Shown: positions 1 through 7,101 of the stretch, piece after piece
Layout: each line of letters starts with the position of its first letter
How positions within the stretch are numbered: the stretch's first letter is position 1
Assembly: GCA_023135995.1 (NCBI GenBank)
Contig: JAGLRY010000056.1
Coordinates: 1 to 8,716 of the forward strand
DNA: 8,716 nt
Reading direction: 5' to 3'
Source of the DNA: Candidatus Aminicenantota bacterium
GTDB taxonomy: Bacteria > Acidobacteriota > Aminicenantia > Aminicenantales > Aminicenantaceae
The notes under the pieces: model-generated
The model's database searches: none
Seen by the model: the letters and a program-made list of their open reading frames with translations, nothing else
Told to the model about the DNA's origin: nothing
Translations under genes and position numbers: made by a program

Positions 1-2
1 CT

Positions 3-557
3 TATCTCACCCGGGCCCGGCAGGAGAAGGCAAAGCAGTTGAAGAAGCAGGAGATCGGACGGGGGGTATCCCTCGCTCAAGTCGCTTACGAAAGAGGGGA
101 TTATGAGGGATGTCTCAACCAAGTGGAAAAAGTGCTCCGATTGGACCCGGAAAATGCGGAAGCGAAAAAATATTCCGATCTTGCGGAGCAGATTGTCGCG
201 CCCAAGAAAATGAGGGACATTGTGAATGGATATATTCAGTCGCTCAACAACAAAGAGCTGGTTTCTTTTTATGAAAACACATGCTCTTCTGAGTTATTCC
301 AGAGGATCAAAGGAGACACAGAATTGATCTCCAACCTGTACCAAAGCTTCAGGTCTGTGGCTTCAAATATCAAGATCCAATTGATGGAGAATAATAGGGC
401 AGAAGTGAGTTTTTCCAATATCATCACTGGGATCCCTGTGTCGGAAGAGCAAAGACAGGTCGTATTTGAGGGGACTTATATTTGGGAGATGAAAAAACAG
501 GGTGAGACTTGGAAGATCATCGGGATCTCAACTCAGACTGCAGGAAAAAATCGATAG
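3..557 (+). CDS. TPR-repeat protein with C-terminal NTF2-like domain (3' part only)
   Basis: The frame is open to the left edge (YLTRARQEKAKQ precedes the first possible TTG at 39), so this is the 3' end of a longer gene. The first ~60 residues form a TPR-type helical pair: an A-Y-x-x-G-D-Y segment with alternating small/aromatic residues, followed by L-D-P-E-N-A-E-A, the usual turn between TPR units. The remaining ~110 residues (MRDIVNGYIQSLNNKELVSF to the end) have an initial helix 'D..NGYIQSLNNKELVSFYE', later beta strands and a closing W-K-I-I-G-I strand. That pattern resembles SnoaL/NTF2-like domains, which often sit behind TPRs or kinases as protein-interaction or scaffold modules. No enzyme motif is visible. 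It stops at TAG 555-557 and converges on the molybdopterin-subunit gene, so it is unlikely to belong to that operon. The TPR call is fairly sure; the NTF2-like call is a fold-level guess. Confidence 0.7.
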   Translation, partial: YLTRARQEKAKQLKKQEIGRGVSLAQVAYERGDYEGCLNQVEKVLRLDPENAEAKKYSDLAEQIVAPKKMRDIVNGYIQSLNNKELVSFYENTCSSELFQRIKGDTELISNLYQSFRSVASNIKIQLMENNRAEVSFSNIITGIPVSEEQRQVVFEGTYIWEMKKQGETWKIIGISTQTAGKNR

Positions 558-664
558 AGCGGATTTTTCCAGGTCGAGTTCGCCATATTGATCGGGAGCA
601 CAGGAATTGATCATTTTTCCATCATAAGCCATCGAATTCATGCATCCAGTTTAGTTATTTCTAT

Positions 665-3079
665 TTATTTTGCAGTACGCCTTTTTTCTGTTTGTTTATT
701 GAGATTTTTCAGTGCAGAAAGAACTTTCTCGGGTGTGATGGGGAGGTCTCGGATCCGAATGCCCACCGCATCGTATATGGCATTAGCAATAGCCGGAGCT
801 GTGGGCACCAGCCCGGGTTCGGCCGCTCCTTTGGCCCCAAAGGGACCGAAGCTGTCGTTGGTTTCTATAAACTCGAGATCGATCGGGAAATCCAACTCTT
901 GGATCGTCGGGATCTTGTAGTCTCTGAAATTTGTGTTTTGAATATGTCCCTTCTCTGTTCGAAGCTCTTCGTAGAGCGCATATCCTATTCCCTGGGCAAG
1001 TGCTCCATAGATCTGCCCTCTGAGCCCTTCTGGATCTAAAACCTTTCCCACATCGTGTGCCGCAGCCATTCGGAGAATTTTTATCTCACCCGTCTCCATA
1101 TCCACTTCGACTTCTACACCCTGAGTGCCAAAGACATACGTGGATGAGATGTTCCCGATTCCCTTTTCAAAGTCCGGGAGTTCATTGGGCGGGTCATAAA
1201 ACACTTCGGCAGTCAACATCTGGCCCTGATCGCGGAAGTGGATGGCGCGCAGATATCGGCCCAATTCCAGTCGCAACCATGGTTCATCAGGAGCGTCCTT
1301 GAGAAAAATGAAGCCATCTTTGAGCTCAAAACGATCCTGAGTTGCTGCGGCTTCCACATCGAATTCCGGCGGTTTATAATCCGGATGCTCTTTTATGTGC
1401 TTTTTCAGATTTTTATGGACTTCTTCGGGGAACACATCTTCAGCCAGTCTGAAAATTTGACTCCGGAGTTTTTTGGCAGCGAGAATGGCCGTGTTTCCCG
1501 CCATGAAGGAACCCCGGCTGGCATGGGTTCCCACATCCCATGGGCAAGTGCCTGTGTCTGTCGGGTTGATGAAGACTTTGTCCGGTCGGACGCCCAGTGA
1601 TTCAGCCACAGCCAACGTCAAGACAGAGTGCAGACCCTGCCCCATCTCTACACCGCCGTGGTAGACATTCACATTGCCAAAGTCATCCAACTTAAGGATC
1701 AAGCCGCTGGCGTCGGAGCGGTAGATGCGTCCACCCCCGCCCACGTGGATGAGTGAGGCCATCCCCACTCCTCGTTGCTTGCCCTTTCCGCGCTTTATGG
1801 CCCAGTCCAGCGTATTGGCCACACTTTTTAAGCTTTCCTCCAGGCCGCATGTGCTGATCTTTAAACCCATGGGCGTGGTTTCATTGGGTTTATTGCTGTT
1901 TATAAGACGGAATTCATACGGATCGATACCTGCTTGTTCGGCGAGTTCGTCCATGTTGCTTTCCAGGGCCCAACAGTGTTCAGGATTGCCATACCCGCGC
2001 ATGGCCTGACAGTAAGTGTTATTGGTATAGACGAGCTTGGCATCAAAATAGACATTGGGCACTCGGTAGAGGGACGTTGCCGGCAGCATCATAACCGATG
2101 GATATGTGGCTCCCCAGGACGTGTAAGCCCCATTGTCCTGTAGGACCTCCACGGAACGGAAGGTGAGCCTTCCCTCTGGGTCACAGCCTTGAATGATCTG
2201 AGTCTGTGAGGATTGTCGCGGAGAGAGGTAGGCGAATTCTTCGTCTCTGGTGTAGAGGATCTTGACGGGATGGCCCGTTTGGAAAGCGAGAAGAATGGCG
2301 ATGTATTCATAGGCATGCGTGTCCAGTCCTGTCCCAAAAGCTCCGCCGATGGCCGGGATGATGATGCGCGTGTTCTTTCCCCGGAGTCCCATGTCACCGA
2401 GGGCTCTGTTGAAGTCTCGCTGAGCCAAGAAGGGGATCTGGGTTTTGGCCCACAGAGTGAGGTTGTTGTTCATGTCAAACTCAGCAATACAGCCTGAGGT
2501 CCCCATACAGCTCTGTTGGACAAGAGGCGTCGAGTACTGGCCTTGGACGATAAATTTAGCTGTCTGCTTCCCCGATTCTAAGTCGCCGGATTCGTGATGG
2601 AATCGCAACGAAAGAGCGTTGTCCGAGCGTTTACGACCTTGCGGGTCGACGTCATGGATGAGAGGGGCGCCTTCTTTCATGGCCTCCTCAGGTGAGAAAA
2701 CTCCAGGAAGGGGTTCGTACTCGACTTTGATGTGGCTGACTGCTTCCTCTGCGATCTCAGGGTCAATGGCGGCCACGGCGGCGACCTCGTCTCTGTATTG
2801 GCGCACTTTGTCTTTCTTGAGGGCAAAGTTGTCCCGCAGAAAACCGATCCGGATCTCAGGGGTGTTATACGCGGTGATCACGGCTTTGACACCCGGCATA
2901 CGTTCGGCCTTGGAGGTGTCGATATTTTTTATGCAAGCATGGGGAAACTCGCTGAATTTTATCTTGCCGAAGAGCATCCCCGGTCTGGTGAGATCATGGA
3001 TGTAGATGGCTTTCCCAGCCGCTTTATCAGCGCCATCCGGGCGAGAGGTTTTGCTTCCGATATGGCGGTAGCTTTTCAT
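665..3079 (-). CDS. Xanthine dehydrogenase-family molybdopterin-binding (large) subunit
   Basis: Catalytic subunit (804 aa) of a three-subunit molybdenum hydroxylase. The family uses a Mo-pyranopterin cofactor to hydroxylate or dehydrogenate a substrate carbon and passes electrons via 2Fe-2S clusters to FAD. Visible motifs: N-terminal alpha/beta 'hammerhead' domain (about 15-125), K-T-Q around Q214, the cofactor loop GGAFG around F248, M-R-G-Y-G-N-P-E with R361, G-V-E-M-G-Q-G-L (Q481), and near the end G-A-K-G-A-A-E-P-G, whose E754 aligns with the catalytic base glutamate. The ATG at 3079 is chosen, not the upstream one at 3145: it overlaps the 2Fe-2S gene stop as ATGA, has GAGAGG a few bases upstream, and gives the normal family N-terminus; the extra 22 residues only re-read the neighbour's 3' end. 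The E802 position of bovine XDH (GGFGGKE) is occupied by Leu here (GGAFGTGL), so xanthine is an unlikely substrate. Last gene of the operon, with no clear terminator after its TAA. Substrate unknown. Confidence 0.93.
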   Translation of the reverse strand: MKSYRHIGSKTSRPDGADKAAGKAIYIHDLTRPGMLFGKIKFSEFPHACIKNIDTSKAERMPGVKAVITAYNTPEIRIGFLRDNFALKKDKVRQYRDEVAAVAAIDPEIAEEAVSHIKVEYEPLPGVFSPEEAMKEGAPLIHDVDPQGRKRSDNALSLRFHHESGDLESGKQTAKFIVQGQYSTPLVQQSCMGTSGCIAEFDMNNNLTLWAKTQIPFLAQRDFNRALGDMGLRGKNTRIIIPAIGGAFGTGLDTHAYEYIAILLAFQTGHPVKILYTRDEEFAYLSPRQSSQTQIIQGCDPEGRLTFRSVEVLQDNGAYTSWGATYPSVMMLPATSLYRVPNVYFDAKLVYTNNTYCQAMRGYGNPEHCWALESNMDELAEQAGIDPYEFRLINSNKPNETTPMGLKISTCGLEESLKSVANTLDWAIKRGKGKQRGVGMASLIHVGGGGRIYRSDASGLILKLDDFGNVNVYHGGVEMGQGLHSVLTLAVAESLGVRPDKVFINPTDTGTCPWDVGTHASRGSFMAGNTAILAAKKLRSQIFRLAEDVFPEEVHKNLKKHIKEHPDYKPPEFDVEAAATQDRFELKDGFIFLKDAPDEPWLRLELGRYLRAIHFRDQGQMLTAEVFYDPPNELPDFEKGIGNISSTYVFGTQGVEVEVDMETGEIKILRMAAAHDVGKVLDPEGLRGQIYGALAQGIGYALYEELRTEKGHIQNTNFRDYKIPTIQELDFPIDLEFIETNDSFGPFGAKGAAEPGLVPTAPAIANAIYDAVGIRIRDLPITPEKVLSALKNLNKQTEKRRTAK

Positions 3080-3555
3080 TCGGGACCTCTCATGTTTTCG
3101 GCGGCCTGTTTGACGGCTTCGACGATCTGCACGTATCCTGTACACCGACAGAGGTTCCCCTGCAGCGCTGCCCTAATATCCTGATCACTAGGATCAGGAT
3201 TCGAATCGAGTAGAGCCTTTGTGGCGAGGATCATGCCCGGCGTGCAAAAACCGCACTGGATGGCCCCAAGCTCCACGAAGGCCTTTTGTATGAAAGACAG
3301 TCGATTCTCAGAGCCTTGAAGCCCTTCGATGGTGAGGACGTTCTTCCCTTCCGCCTCGGGGGCCGGATAAAGGCAGGAGTTTACGGCCTGTCCATCGACC
3401 AACACCGTGCAAGCCCCGCACTCGCCTTCACCGCAGCCTTCCTTTGTGCCCGTCAAGTTGAGTGTTTCACGAAGACAGTCGATGAGACGCATGTGATCTT
3501 TGAGTGTCACGTTGACTTCAGAACCGTTGAGGAAAAAGGAAATGGTACGTCTCAT
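3076..3555 (-). CDS. 2Fe-2S iron-sulfur subunit of the molybdenum hydroxylase
   Basis: Small electron-transfer subunit (159 aa, usual length for CoxS/XdhC-type proteins) carrying two [2Fe-2S] clusters between the Mo centre and FAD. The N-terminal plant-ferredoxin-like domain has C41-x4-C46-x2-C49-x11-C61. The C-terminal helical domain has C101-x2-C104 (QCGFCTPG) and C136-R-C138 (GNLCRCTGY). All eight cluster cysteines are present, so it should be functional. The start at 3555 is preferred over an in-frame ATG at 3567: it overlaps the FAD-subunit stop as ATGA, has a GGAG about 7 bases upstream, and gives the family N-terminus (MRRTISFFLNG). The gene overlaps both neighbours by four bases, implying coupled translation and fixed stoichiometry. 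No export signal, so the enzyme is cytoplasmic. Confidence 0.95.
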   Translation of the reverse strand: MRRTISFFLNGSEVNVTLKDHMRLIDCLRETLNLTGTKEGCGEGECGACTVLVDGQAVNSCLYPAPEAEGKNVLTIEGLQGSENRLSFIQKAFVELGAIQCGFCTPGMILATKALLDSNPDPSDQDIRAALQGNLCRCTGYVQIVEAVKQAAENMRGPE

Positions 3556-4406
3556 TTGTGGCTCCACTCGAGTGCTCTTTCCAAACTCCGTTTCACAAAC
3601 ACACCCACGATCTCTCTGCGGTAGTCTTCTGTAGAGCGGATGTCTGTGATGGGAACCACGCTGCTTTTAGCGATTTTTTGCGCCTCGCTGATTGTTTGTT
3701 CCGACAGGATTGTGCCTTCGAGCTTTTCTTCGACTTCTCGGAGACGTCTGGGCACTGGCGCTACAGAACCGGCCGCGATATGAGCTTTCCGGCATAGATC
3801 GCCCTCCATATCTAGAAGCACAGCGACACTGGCCACAGCCAGATCCATCTTCACGCGACCTTTCTTCATAAAAACCGCTATGGTGTTTACGTCCGGGGCA
3901 TCCAGTAGGATATCAGTCATTATTTCATCCGAAAGGAGGCAGGATTCACCAGGCCCTTTAAAGAAATCCTCGACCGGGACTTCACGTGTTGTCTCAGAGG
4001 TCCGGAGACGAACTTTTGCCTCAAGAACAAGCAATGGTAGAGCCATATCCGCACACGGAGAACAGTTACAGAGGTTCCCGCCGATGGTCGCGACGTTGCG
4101 GATTTGAACACTGCCTATCCTCCTTGCCGCTTCCATGAGGAGGGGAAAAGCCTGGGCCAATGTTGGATGTTGGATGATGTCGGAGATGGTCGCCAGGGCC
4201 CCTATGCGGGCTCCTCCATTCACTTCTATGTGAGCGAGCCCTGGAATGTTCCGGAGCGATATCAAGGCGGATGGTCGGAGTTCCTGGTTCTTGATCTGAA
4301 CTATCACATCCGTCCCCCCGGCAATGTATACGGCACCCCTTTTTTCGTTTTTCAGTTGGAGGGCATCGTCGATCGTCTTAGGCTTGTGGTAGGAAAACCG
4401 GCTCAT
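3552..4406 (-). CDS. FAD-binding (medium) subunit of the molybdenum hydroxylase
   Basis: CoxM-type flavoprotein subunit (284 aa, normal length) that takes electrons from the 2Fe-2S clusters to FAD and on to NAD+ or another acceptor. The two family FAD-pyrophosphate motifs are present: A-G-G-T-D (29-33) near the N-terminus and R-N-V-A-T-I-G-G-N (about 102-111). The C-terminal third matches the CO-dehydrogenase flavoprotein C-terminal domain (A-A-G-S-V-A-P-V-P-R-R). After GGN the usual N-A-S-P-A-A-D stretch reads L-C-N-C-S-P-C-A-D, with three cysteines (113, 115, 118). The ~40-residue [4Fe-4S] insertion that marks 4-hydroxybenzoyl-CoA reductase beta subunits at this site is absent. The ATG overlaps the CoA-transferase TGA (ATGA), and a G-rich SD (AGGGGG) lies inside the end of that gene. 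Confidence 0.93.
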   Translation of the reverse strand: MSRFSYHKPKTIDDALQLKNEKRGAVYIAGGTDVIVQIKNQELRPSALISLRNIPGLAHIEVNGGARIGALATISDIIQHPTLAQAFPLLMEAARRIGSVQIRNVATIGGNLCNCSPCADMALPLLVLEAKVRLRTSETTREVPVEDFFKGPGESCLLSDEIMTDILLDAPDVNTIAVFMKKGRVKMDLAVASVAVLLDMEGDLCRKAHIAAGSVAPVPRRLREVEEKLEGTILSEQTISEAQKIAKSSVVPITDIRSTEDYRREIVGVFVKRSLERALEWSHK

Positions 4407-5605
4407 GCCACGATCCCCCTGTTTTGAAGAGAAGTTATTTCATCTTGGGATAATCCTATTTCTGTGAGCAATGGCTCCGTGTGCTCCCCATAGGCCGGAG
4501 CAAAGGGAAGCTCTTTTTTTTGCTGTTTGAGATATTCTGTCAGAACTGCCGGAGGAGGAAGGCGTACTGAACGACCATCAGGCGTGATCGTTTTCAGAGC
4601 CGAAGAGGTGACAAAAGGCAGGTCTGCGACTTTTTCAATGGGCGTTATAGGGGAGTGGGGAATCGCAGATAAAGTGAGAACTTTGGACACGTCCTCGGAA
4701 GTGTAGTTCTGTGTGATCTTTGCGATCGCCGCATGGAGCTCTTGTTTATCCTTTCTGCGTCCCTCATTTGTGGTGAACCGTTCTTCACCCAGCGAAGCAA
4801 ACATCGATTGTTGGACAAACCGGCTCCATTGGGCATCGCTGCCAATGGCCAAAAAGATGAAGCCGTCTTTTGTGGCATAGGCATTGACAGGGATGAATTG
4901 ACGGTGCTCGTTGCCGGAACGTTTCAACTCTGAGGGTGGGCTCCCCAACTCGAGCATGGGAAGAAAGGTGTGCAGCCAAGAAACGGCCACCTGGGCCATC
5001 GAGATGTCGATCTGTTTGCCTTGGCCTGTCTCTTGGCGTTCCATCAGAGCCAGTATGATCTGGATAAAAGCCTCGTCCCCGGCTTTGAGGTCTACGAGAG
5101 GAGGCCCGCATTGGAGCGGGGGACCATCAGCATGGCCTGTAAGGTCCATGTACCCACAAAGGGCCTGCAATACAGGGTCATATCCAGGCACATCAGGGTA
5201 GGCCAATCCCATGGCAGAGATGCTGCACCAGATGAGGTCCTCTTTCTCTTTCCGTAGGGTTTCGTAGTCGATGCCCAATCGTGTGTGTCTTGCCGGCATG
5301 GTGTTTGTGCAGAACACATCGACCTTGAGTCCTTGGATCAGGTGTTTCATCAACTGCTGCCCTTCTTCCCGCTTGAGGTCGATGGCTATAGCCTCTTTTC
5401 CCAGGTTCGGGGCCACAAAATAGCTGTGGCGATCCTCGCCTGCAGTTGGCCGGCCGATGTACCGGTTGGGGTCTCCTCTGGACTTTCGGCCTGGCACTGG
5501 AGTGGGCTCCAGCTTGATGATCCGCCAGCCCAGATGTTTGAAACGGAGTGTGGCATAAGTCATGGTGAGGGCCTGCTCCACACTGAGCACGACTTGGGGT
5601 CTCAA
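4403..5605 (-). CDS. Class III (CaiB/BaiF-type) acyl-CoA transferase
   Basis: Family III CoA-transferase (400 aa, usual length); members move CoA from one thioester to a free acid through aspartyl-CoA/anhydride intermediates. Supporting segments: L-G-W-R-I-I-K-L-E-P near residue 30 (family 'LGADVIKVEP'), A-I-A-I-D-L-K at about 72-78, a Y-D-P-x-x-Q-A-x-x-G-Y segment at 142-152, and P-P-L-V-D-L-K-A-G at 168-176, where D172 is the expected catalytic aspartate, followed by G-x-G-x-x-I-D-I-S-M. The N-terminus is slightly short and lacks the typical G-I-R-V-L-D-L lead-in. The start is a TTG at 5605, supported by an exceptionally strong SD immediately upstream. First gene of the operon and overlapping the FAD subunit by ATGA, so it probably makes the CoA thioester that the molybdenum enzyme acts on. 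Whether it is specific for a dicarboxylate, steroid, aromatic or other acid cannot be read from the sequence. Confidence 0.93.
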   Translation of the reverse strand: MRPQVVLSVEQALTMTYATLRFKHLGWRIIKLEPTPVPGRKSRGDPNRYIGRPTAGEDRHSYFVAPNLGKEAIAIDLKREEGQQLMKHLIQGLKVDVFCTNTMPARHTRLGIDYETLRKEKEDLIWCSISAMGLAYPDVPGYDPVLQALCGYMDLTGHADGPPLQCGPPLVDLKAGDEAFIQIILALMERQETGQGKQIDISMAQVAVSWLHTFLPMLELGSPPSELKRSGNEHRQFIPVNAYATKDGFIFLAIGSDAQWSRFVQQSMFASLGEERFTTNEGRRKDKQELHAAIAKITQNYTSEDVSKVLTLSAIPHSPITPIEKVADLPFVTSSALKTITPDGRSVRLPPPAVLTEYLKQQKKELPFAPAYGEHTEPLLTEIGLSQDEITSLQNRGIVA

Positions 5606-5610
5606 ACTCT

Positions 5611-5620
5611 TCCTCCCTCC
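5611..5620 (-). promoter_or_regulatory. Strong Shine-Dalgarno deciding a TTG start
   Basis: On the minus strand the sequence is GGAGGGAGGA, a doubled SD, ending 5 bases before TTG 5605-5603. It justifies a TTG start for the CoA-transferase although no ATG is near. A weak initiation codon with a very strong SD suggests tuned translation of the first gene, on which the three ATGA-coupled genes depend. Confidence 0.75.
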
Positions 5621-5674
5621 TTAAAAAACTGTCTGCGGTTTCTCAAGTTGCGGCTGTGATTTTCCGCTAATGAA

Positions 5675-5703
5675 CTTATATCTTAGCGATAATTTGAAGT
5701 CAA
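5675..5703 (-). promoter_or_regulatory. Sigma70-type promoter of the CoA-transferase/hydroxylase operon
   Basis: Reading the minus strand: TTGACT (5703-5698), a 17-bp spacer, then TATAAG (5680-5675). Each hexamer is 5/6 to consensus with ideal spacing. Expected transcription start is near 5668, giving a leader of about 60 nt to the TTG. It lies just inside the operon side of the left 22-bp repeat, so it would survive whatever event placed the Fic segment upstream. Confidence 0.7.
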
Positions 5704-5865
5704 GTTGAAACAACACCCCATGCAAATTCGATAGAATTCAATTTCTCTGATCATCCAATCAATGGTCACATTCTTCCTAATCGCCTTATCCAACCGGCGC
5801 GCTTCGAAATTATGCTGGCAAACATTGCTCACGGTTGTCCATGAAATCAACGGTTGCCCGGTCAT
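5683..5865 (-). pseudogene. Remnant resembling the C-terminal region of type I restriction subunit HsdR
   Basis: A 60-codon ORF whose ATG overlaps the Fic stop codon (ATGA). Residues 22-41 (5802-5743) contain IRKNVTIDW followed by M-I-R-E. To my knowledge this closely matches a conserved stretch near the C-terminus of HsdR (DUF3387 region: A-R-x-L-x-x-A-V-R-K-N-V-T-I-D-W-T-x-R-E), where the family continues S-x-R-A-K-L-R. Here the match stops at E41. Residues 42-60 are encoded by the 22-bp repeat and by the operon's upstream DNA, including its -35 region. Neither other frame restores the continuation. Residues 1-21 are not recognised. Fic genes commonly sit inside type I restriction loci, which supports a decayed hsdR with most of the gene deleted. 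It could still be translated as a short orphan peptide. The family match is from memory. Confidence 0.55.
5721..5742 (+). repeat. Left copy of a 22-bp direct repeat flanking the Fic segment
   Basis: Matches 7457-7478 in the same orientation at 20 of 22 positions (mismatches at repeat positions 7 and 13). It begins TGCAAA and ends GAATTCAAT. HsdR-like coding similarity in the neighbouring pseudogene ends at 5743, directly abutting this copy. Probably a duplicated target or recombination site; alternatively two copies of a regulator-binding site. Confidence 0.6.
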
Positions 5866-7025
5866 AGCGGCTCAGTTCCTTCGTTCAGAATGGAAAGATA
5901 GCGGTCGTGCGCGAACACGCGGTTGCGTTGCTGCCCGGTAAGCTCTCTCGCAATGCCAAGTTTGATGAGGGCATTCATGCCTTTTGCCGCAGCAGGAAAC
6001 GAAATGTGCGTGCGGCTGCATACTTCCTTCAAGGTCAGGATGGGGCGTGCAAGCAAGGCATCGAAGATGCACAATACAGTGGCTGCGATCCGTCCGAGCT
6101 CCTGGATGCGGAAAGCATTCTCCTTGAATAATTTGACGAGGCGTTGGGCGGTCTGCACAGCGCCGGTCGCCGTCTGTTCCACACCCTCCAGAAAGAACTC
6201 GAGCCAGGCTTCCCAATCACCGTCTGAACGCACAAGATCGAGCAGGCGGTAATACTCAACCCGGTGCTGTTTGAAATATAGGCTCAAGTAGAGCAATGGC
6301 TGCGAGAGCACCCCGCTATGATGAAGCAGCAGCGCGATGAGCAGACGGCCGATGCGGCCGTTGCCGTCAAGAAACGGGTGGATTGTCTCAAACTGCACGT
6401 GCGCCAGAGCCGCTTTAACTAATGTGGGATAAGGTATGTCTTCGTCATGAATGAACCGCTCGAATTGAGCCATGCAGTCTTCGACATGTGTCGGCGGCGG
6501 CGGAACAAAATGAGCGTTACCGGGCCGGGTTCCACCGATCCAGTTTTGAGAGCGGCGGAATTCGCCTGGTGGTTTTTCACTGCCTCGCCCACGGGAGAGC
6601 AGCTTTTCGTGCATTTCCCGGATAAGCCGGTTGGAGAGCGGGAAACCTTCGTGCAGCCGTGCAACGCCGTGTTCCAGGGCTGCGACATAATTGGAGACCT
6701 CCACAACATCATCAAAAGGTACTCCAGGTGCTTGATCAAGCTCAAACAGCAGCAGGTCTGAGAGAGAAGATTGCGTGCCTTCGATCTGTGAGGACAGCAC
6801 TGCTTCACGACGGACATAAGCATAAAGGAAGAGATTCGGGTCGGGAAGCAAAAGTGTTATGCTATCCAGTCTGCCCAAGGCCAGGGTTGCTCGTTCCAGC
6901 AGACGCTGACGCGAGTTGGTGAGTTCAAGCGGCAGATGGGGTGGCAGAGGATCAGGGATGAAGGCCCGGACTACCTCGCCCCCAACATTGGACGCTTCAT
7001 ATCGTCCCGAAATTCCGCGTTTCAT
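5862..7025 (-). CDS. Class II Fic-family protein (AMP-transferase type) with C-terminal winged helix
   Basis: 387 aa, typical of Fic_N-Fic-wHTH proteins. Fic enzymes transfer AMP (or another nucleotide part) from NTP to a hydroxyl on target proteins. The N-terminal Fic_N region begins S-G-R-Y and G-G-E-V-V-R-A-F-I-P. It carries the inhibitory helix motif S78-S-Q-I-E82-G83 ([S/T]xxxE[G/N]) ahead of the Fic core, making this class II, with E82 expected to block ATP until released. The flap/target-docking region is N-W-I-G-G-T-R-P-G-N-A-H-F-V-P-P-P-P (162-179). The catalytic loop HPFLDGNGRIGR (217-228) is complete, with H217 as base. Residues ~320-380 look like a winged helix (L-T-L-K-E-V-C...A-A-A-K-G-M-N-A-L-I-K-L-G-I), which could bind the palindromes in its own promoter. 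The ATG at 7025 fits the family N-terminus, although the purine-rich GAGGAG abuts it too closely for an ideal SD. Probably an accessory gene from a restriction-type locus. Confidence 0.93.
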   Translation of the reverse strand: MKRGISGRYEASNVGGEVVRAFIPDPLPPHLPLELTNSRQRLLERATLALGRLDSITLLLPDPNLFLYAYVRREAVLSSQIEGTQSSLSDLLLFELDQAPGVPFDDVVEVSNYVAALEHGVARLHEGFPLSNRLIREMHEKLLSRGRGSEKPPGEFRRSQNWIGGTRPGNAHFVPPPPTHVEDCMAQFERFIHDEDIPYPTLVKAALAHVQFETIHPFLDGNGRIGRLLIALLLHHSGVLSQPLLYLSLYFKQHRVEYYRLLDLVRSDGDWEAWLEFFLEGVEQTATGAVQTAQRLVKLFKENAFRIQELGRIAATVLCIFDALLARPILTLKEVCSRTHISFPAAAKGMNALIKLGIARELTGQQRNRVFAHDRYLSILNEGTEPL

Positions 7026-7039
7026 CTCCTCACTCGCTG

Positions 7040-7055
7040 TTTAATGATCGTTAAA
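7040..7055. promoter_or_regulatory. Second palindrome in the Fic leader
   Basis: TTTAATGATCGTTAAA pairs at 14 of 16 positions around a central GATC. It lies between the predicted transcription start and the Fic ATG and carries the same TTTAAT half-site as the upstream inverted repeat. It is likely a second operator site, or alternatively a weak leader structure. Confidence 0.45.
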
Positions 7056-7065
7056 TAATGATTCC

Positions 7066-7101
7066 GCTTATTAAATGATAAGGCATTTTCGTTTAATAAG
7101 C
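7066..7101. promoter_or_regulatory. Operator: perfect 10-bp inverted repeat over the Fic promoter
   Basis: GCTTATTAAA (7066-7075) and TTTAATAAGC (7092-7101) are exact reverse complements separated by 16 bp. The centre-to-centre distance is 26 bp. One arm touches the last base of the -10, the other covers most of the -35. The ATTAAA/TTTAAT core recurs in a second palindrome in the leader. This is a typical autoregulation layout; the Fic winged helix is the obvious candidate binder (inference). Confidence 0.6.

Noticed and set aside
558..664. Bidirectional terminator between the convergent genes
   Set aside because: No stem-loop followed by a T-run could be found; only scattered T-rich patches.
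3077..3145. Upstream ATG start for the Mo subunit at 3145
   Set aside because: The added residues (R/K/H-rich) are an out-of-frame reading of the 2Fe-2S gene end; ATG 3079 has an SD and the ATGA overlap.
3556..3567. ATG 3567 as start of the 2Fe-2S subunit
   Set aside because: No SD precedes it, whereas ATG 3555 has GGAG, the ATGA overlap and the family N-terminus.
665..4406. Calling the complex 4-hydroxybenzoyl-CoA reductase or xanthine dehydrogenase
   Set aside because: The HCR [4Fe-4S] insertion in the FAD subunit is absent, and the XDH purine-binding Glu is replaced in the Mo subunit.
588..5659. Many plus-strand ORFs of 60-150 codons across the operon
   Set aside because: They lie antisense to four well-supported family proteins, lack family motifs and good SDs, and are explained as shadows.
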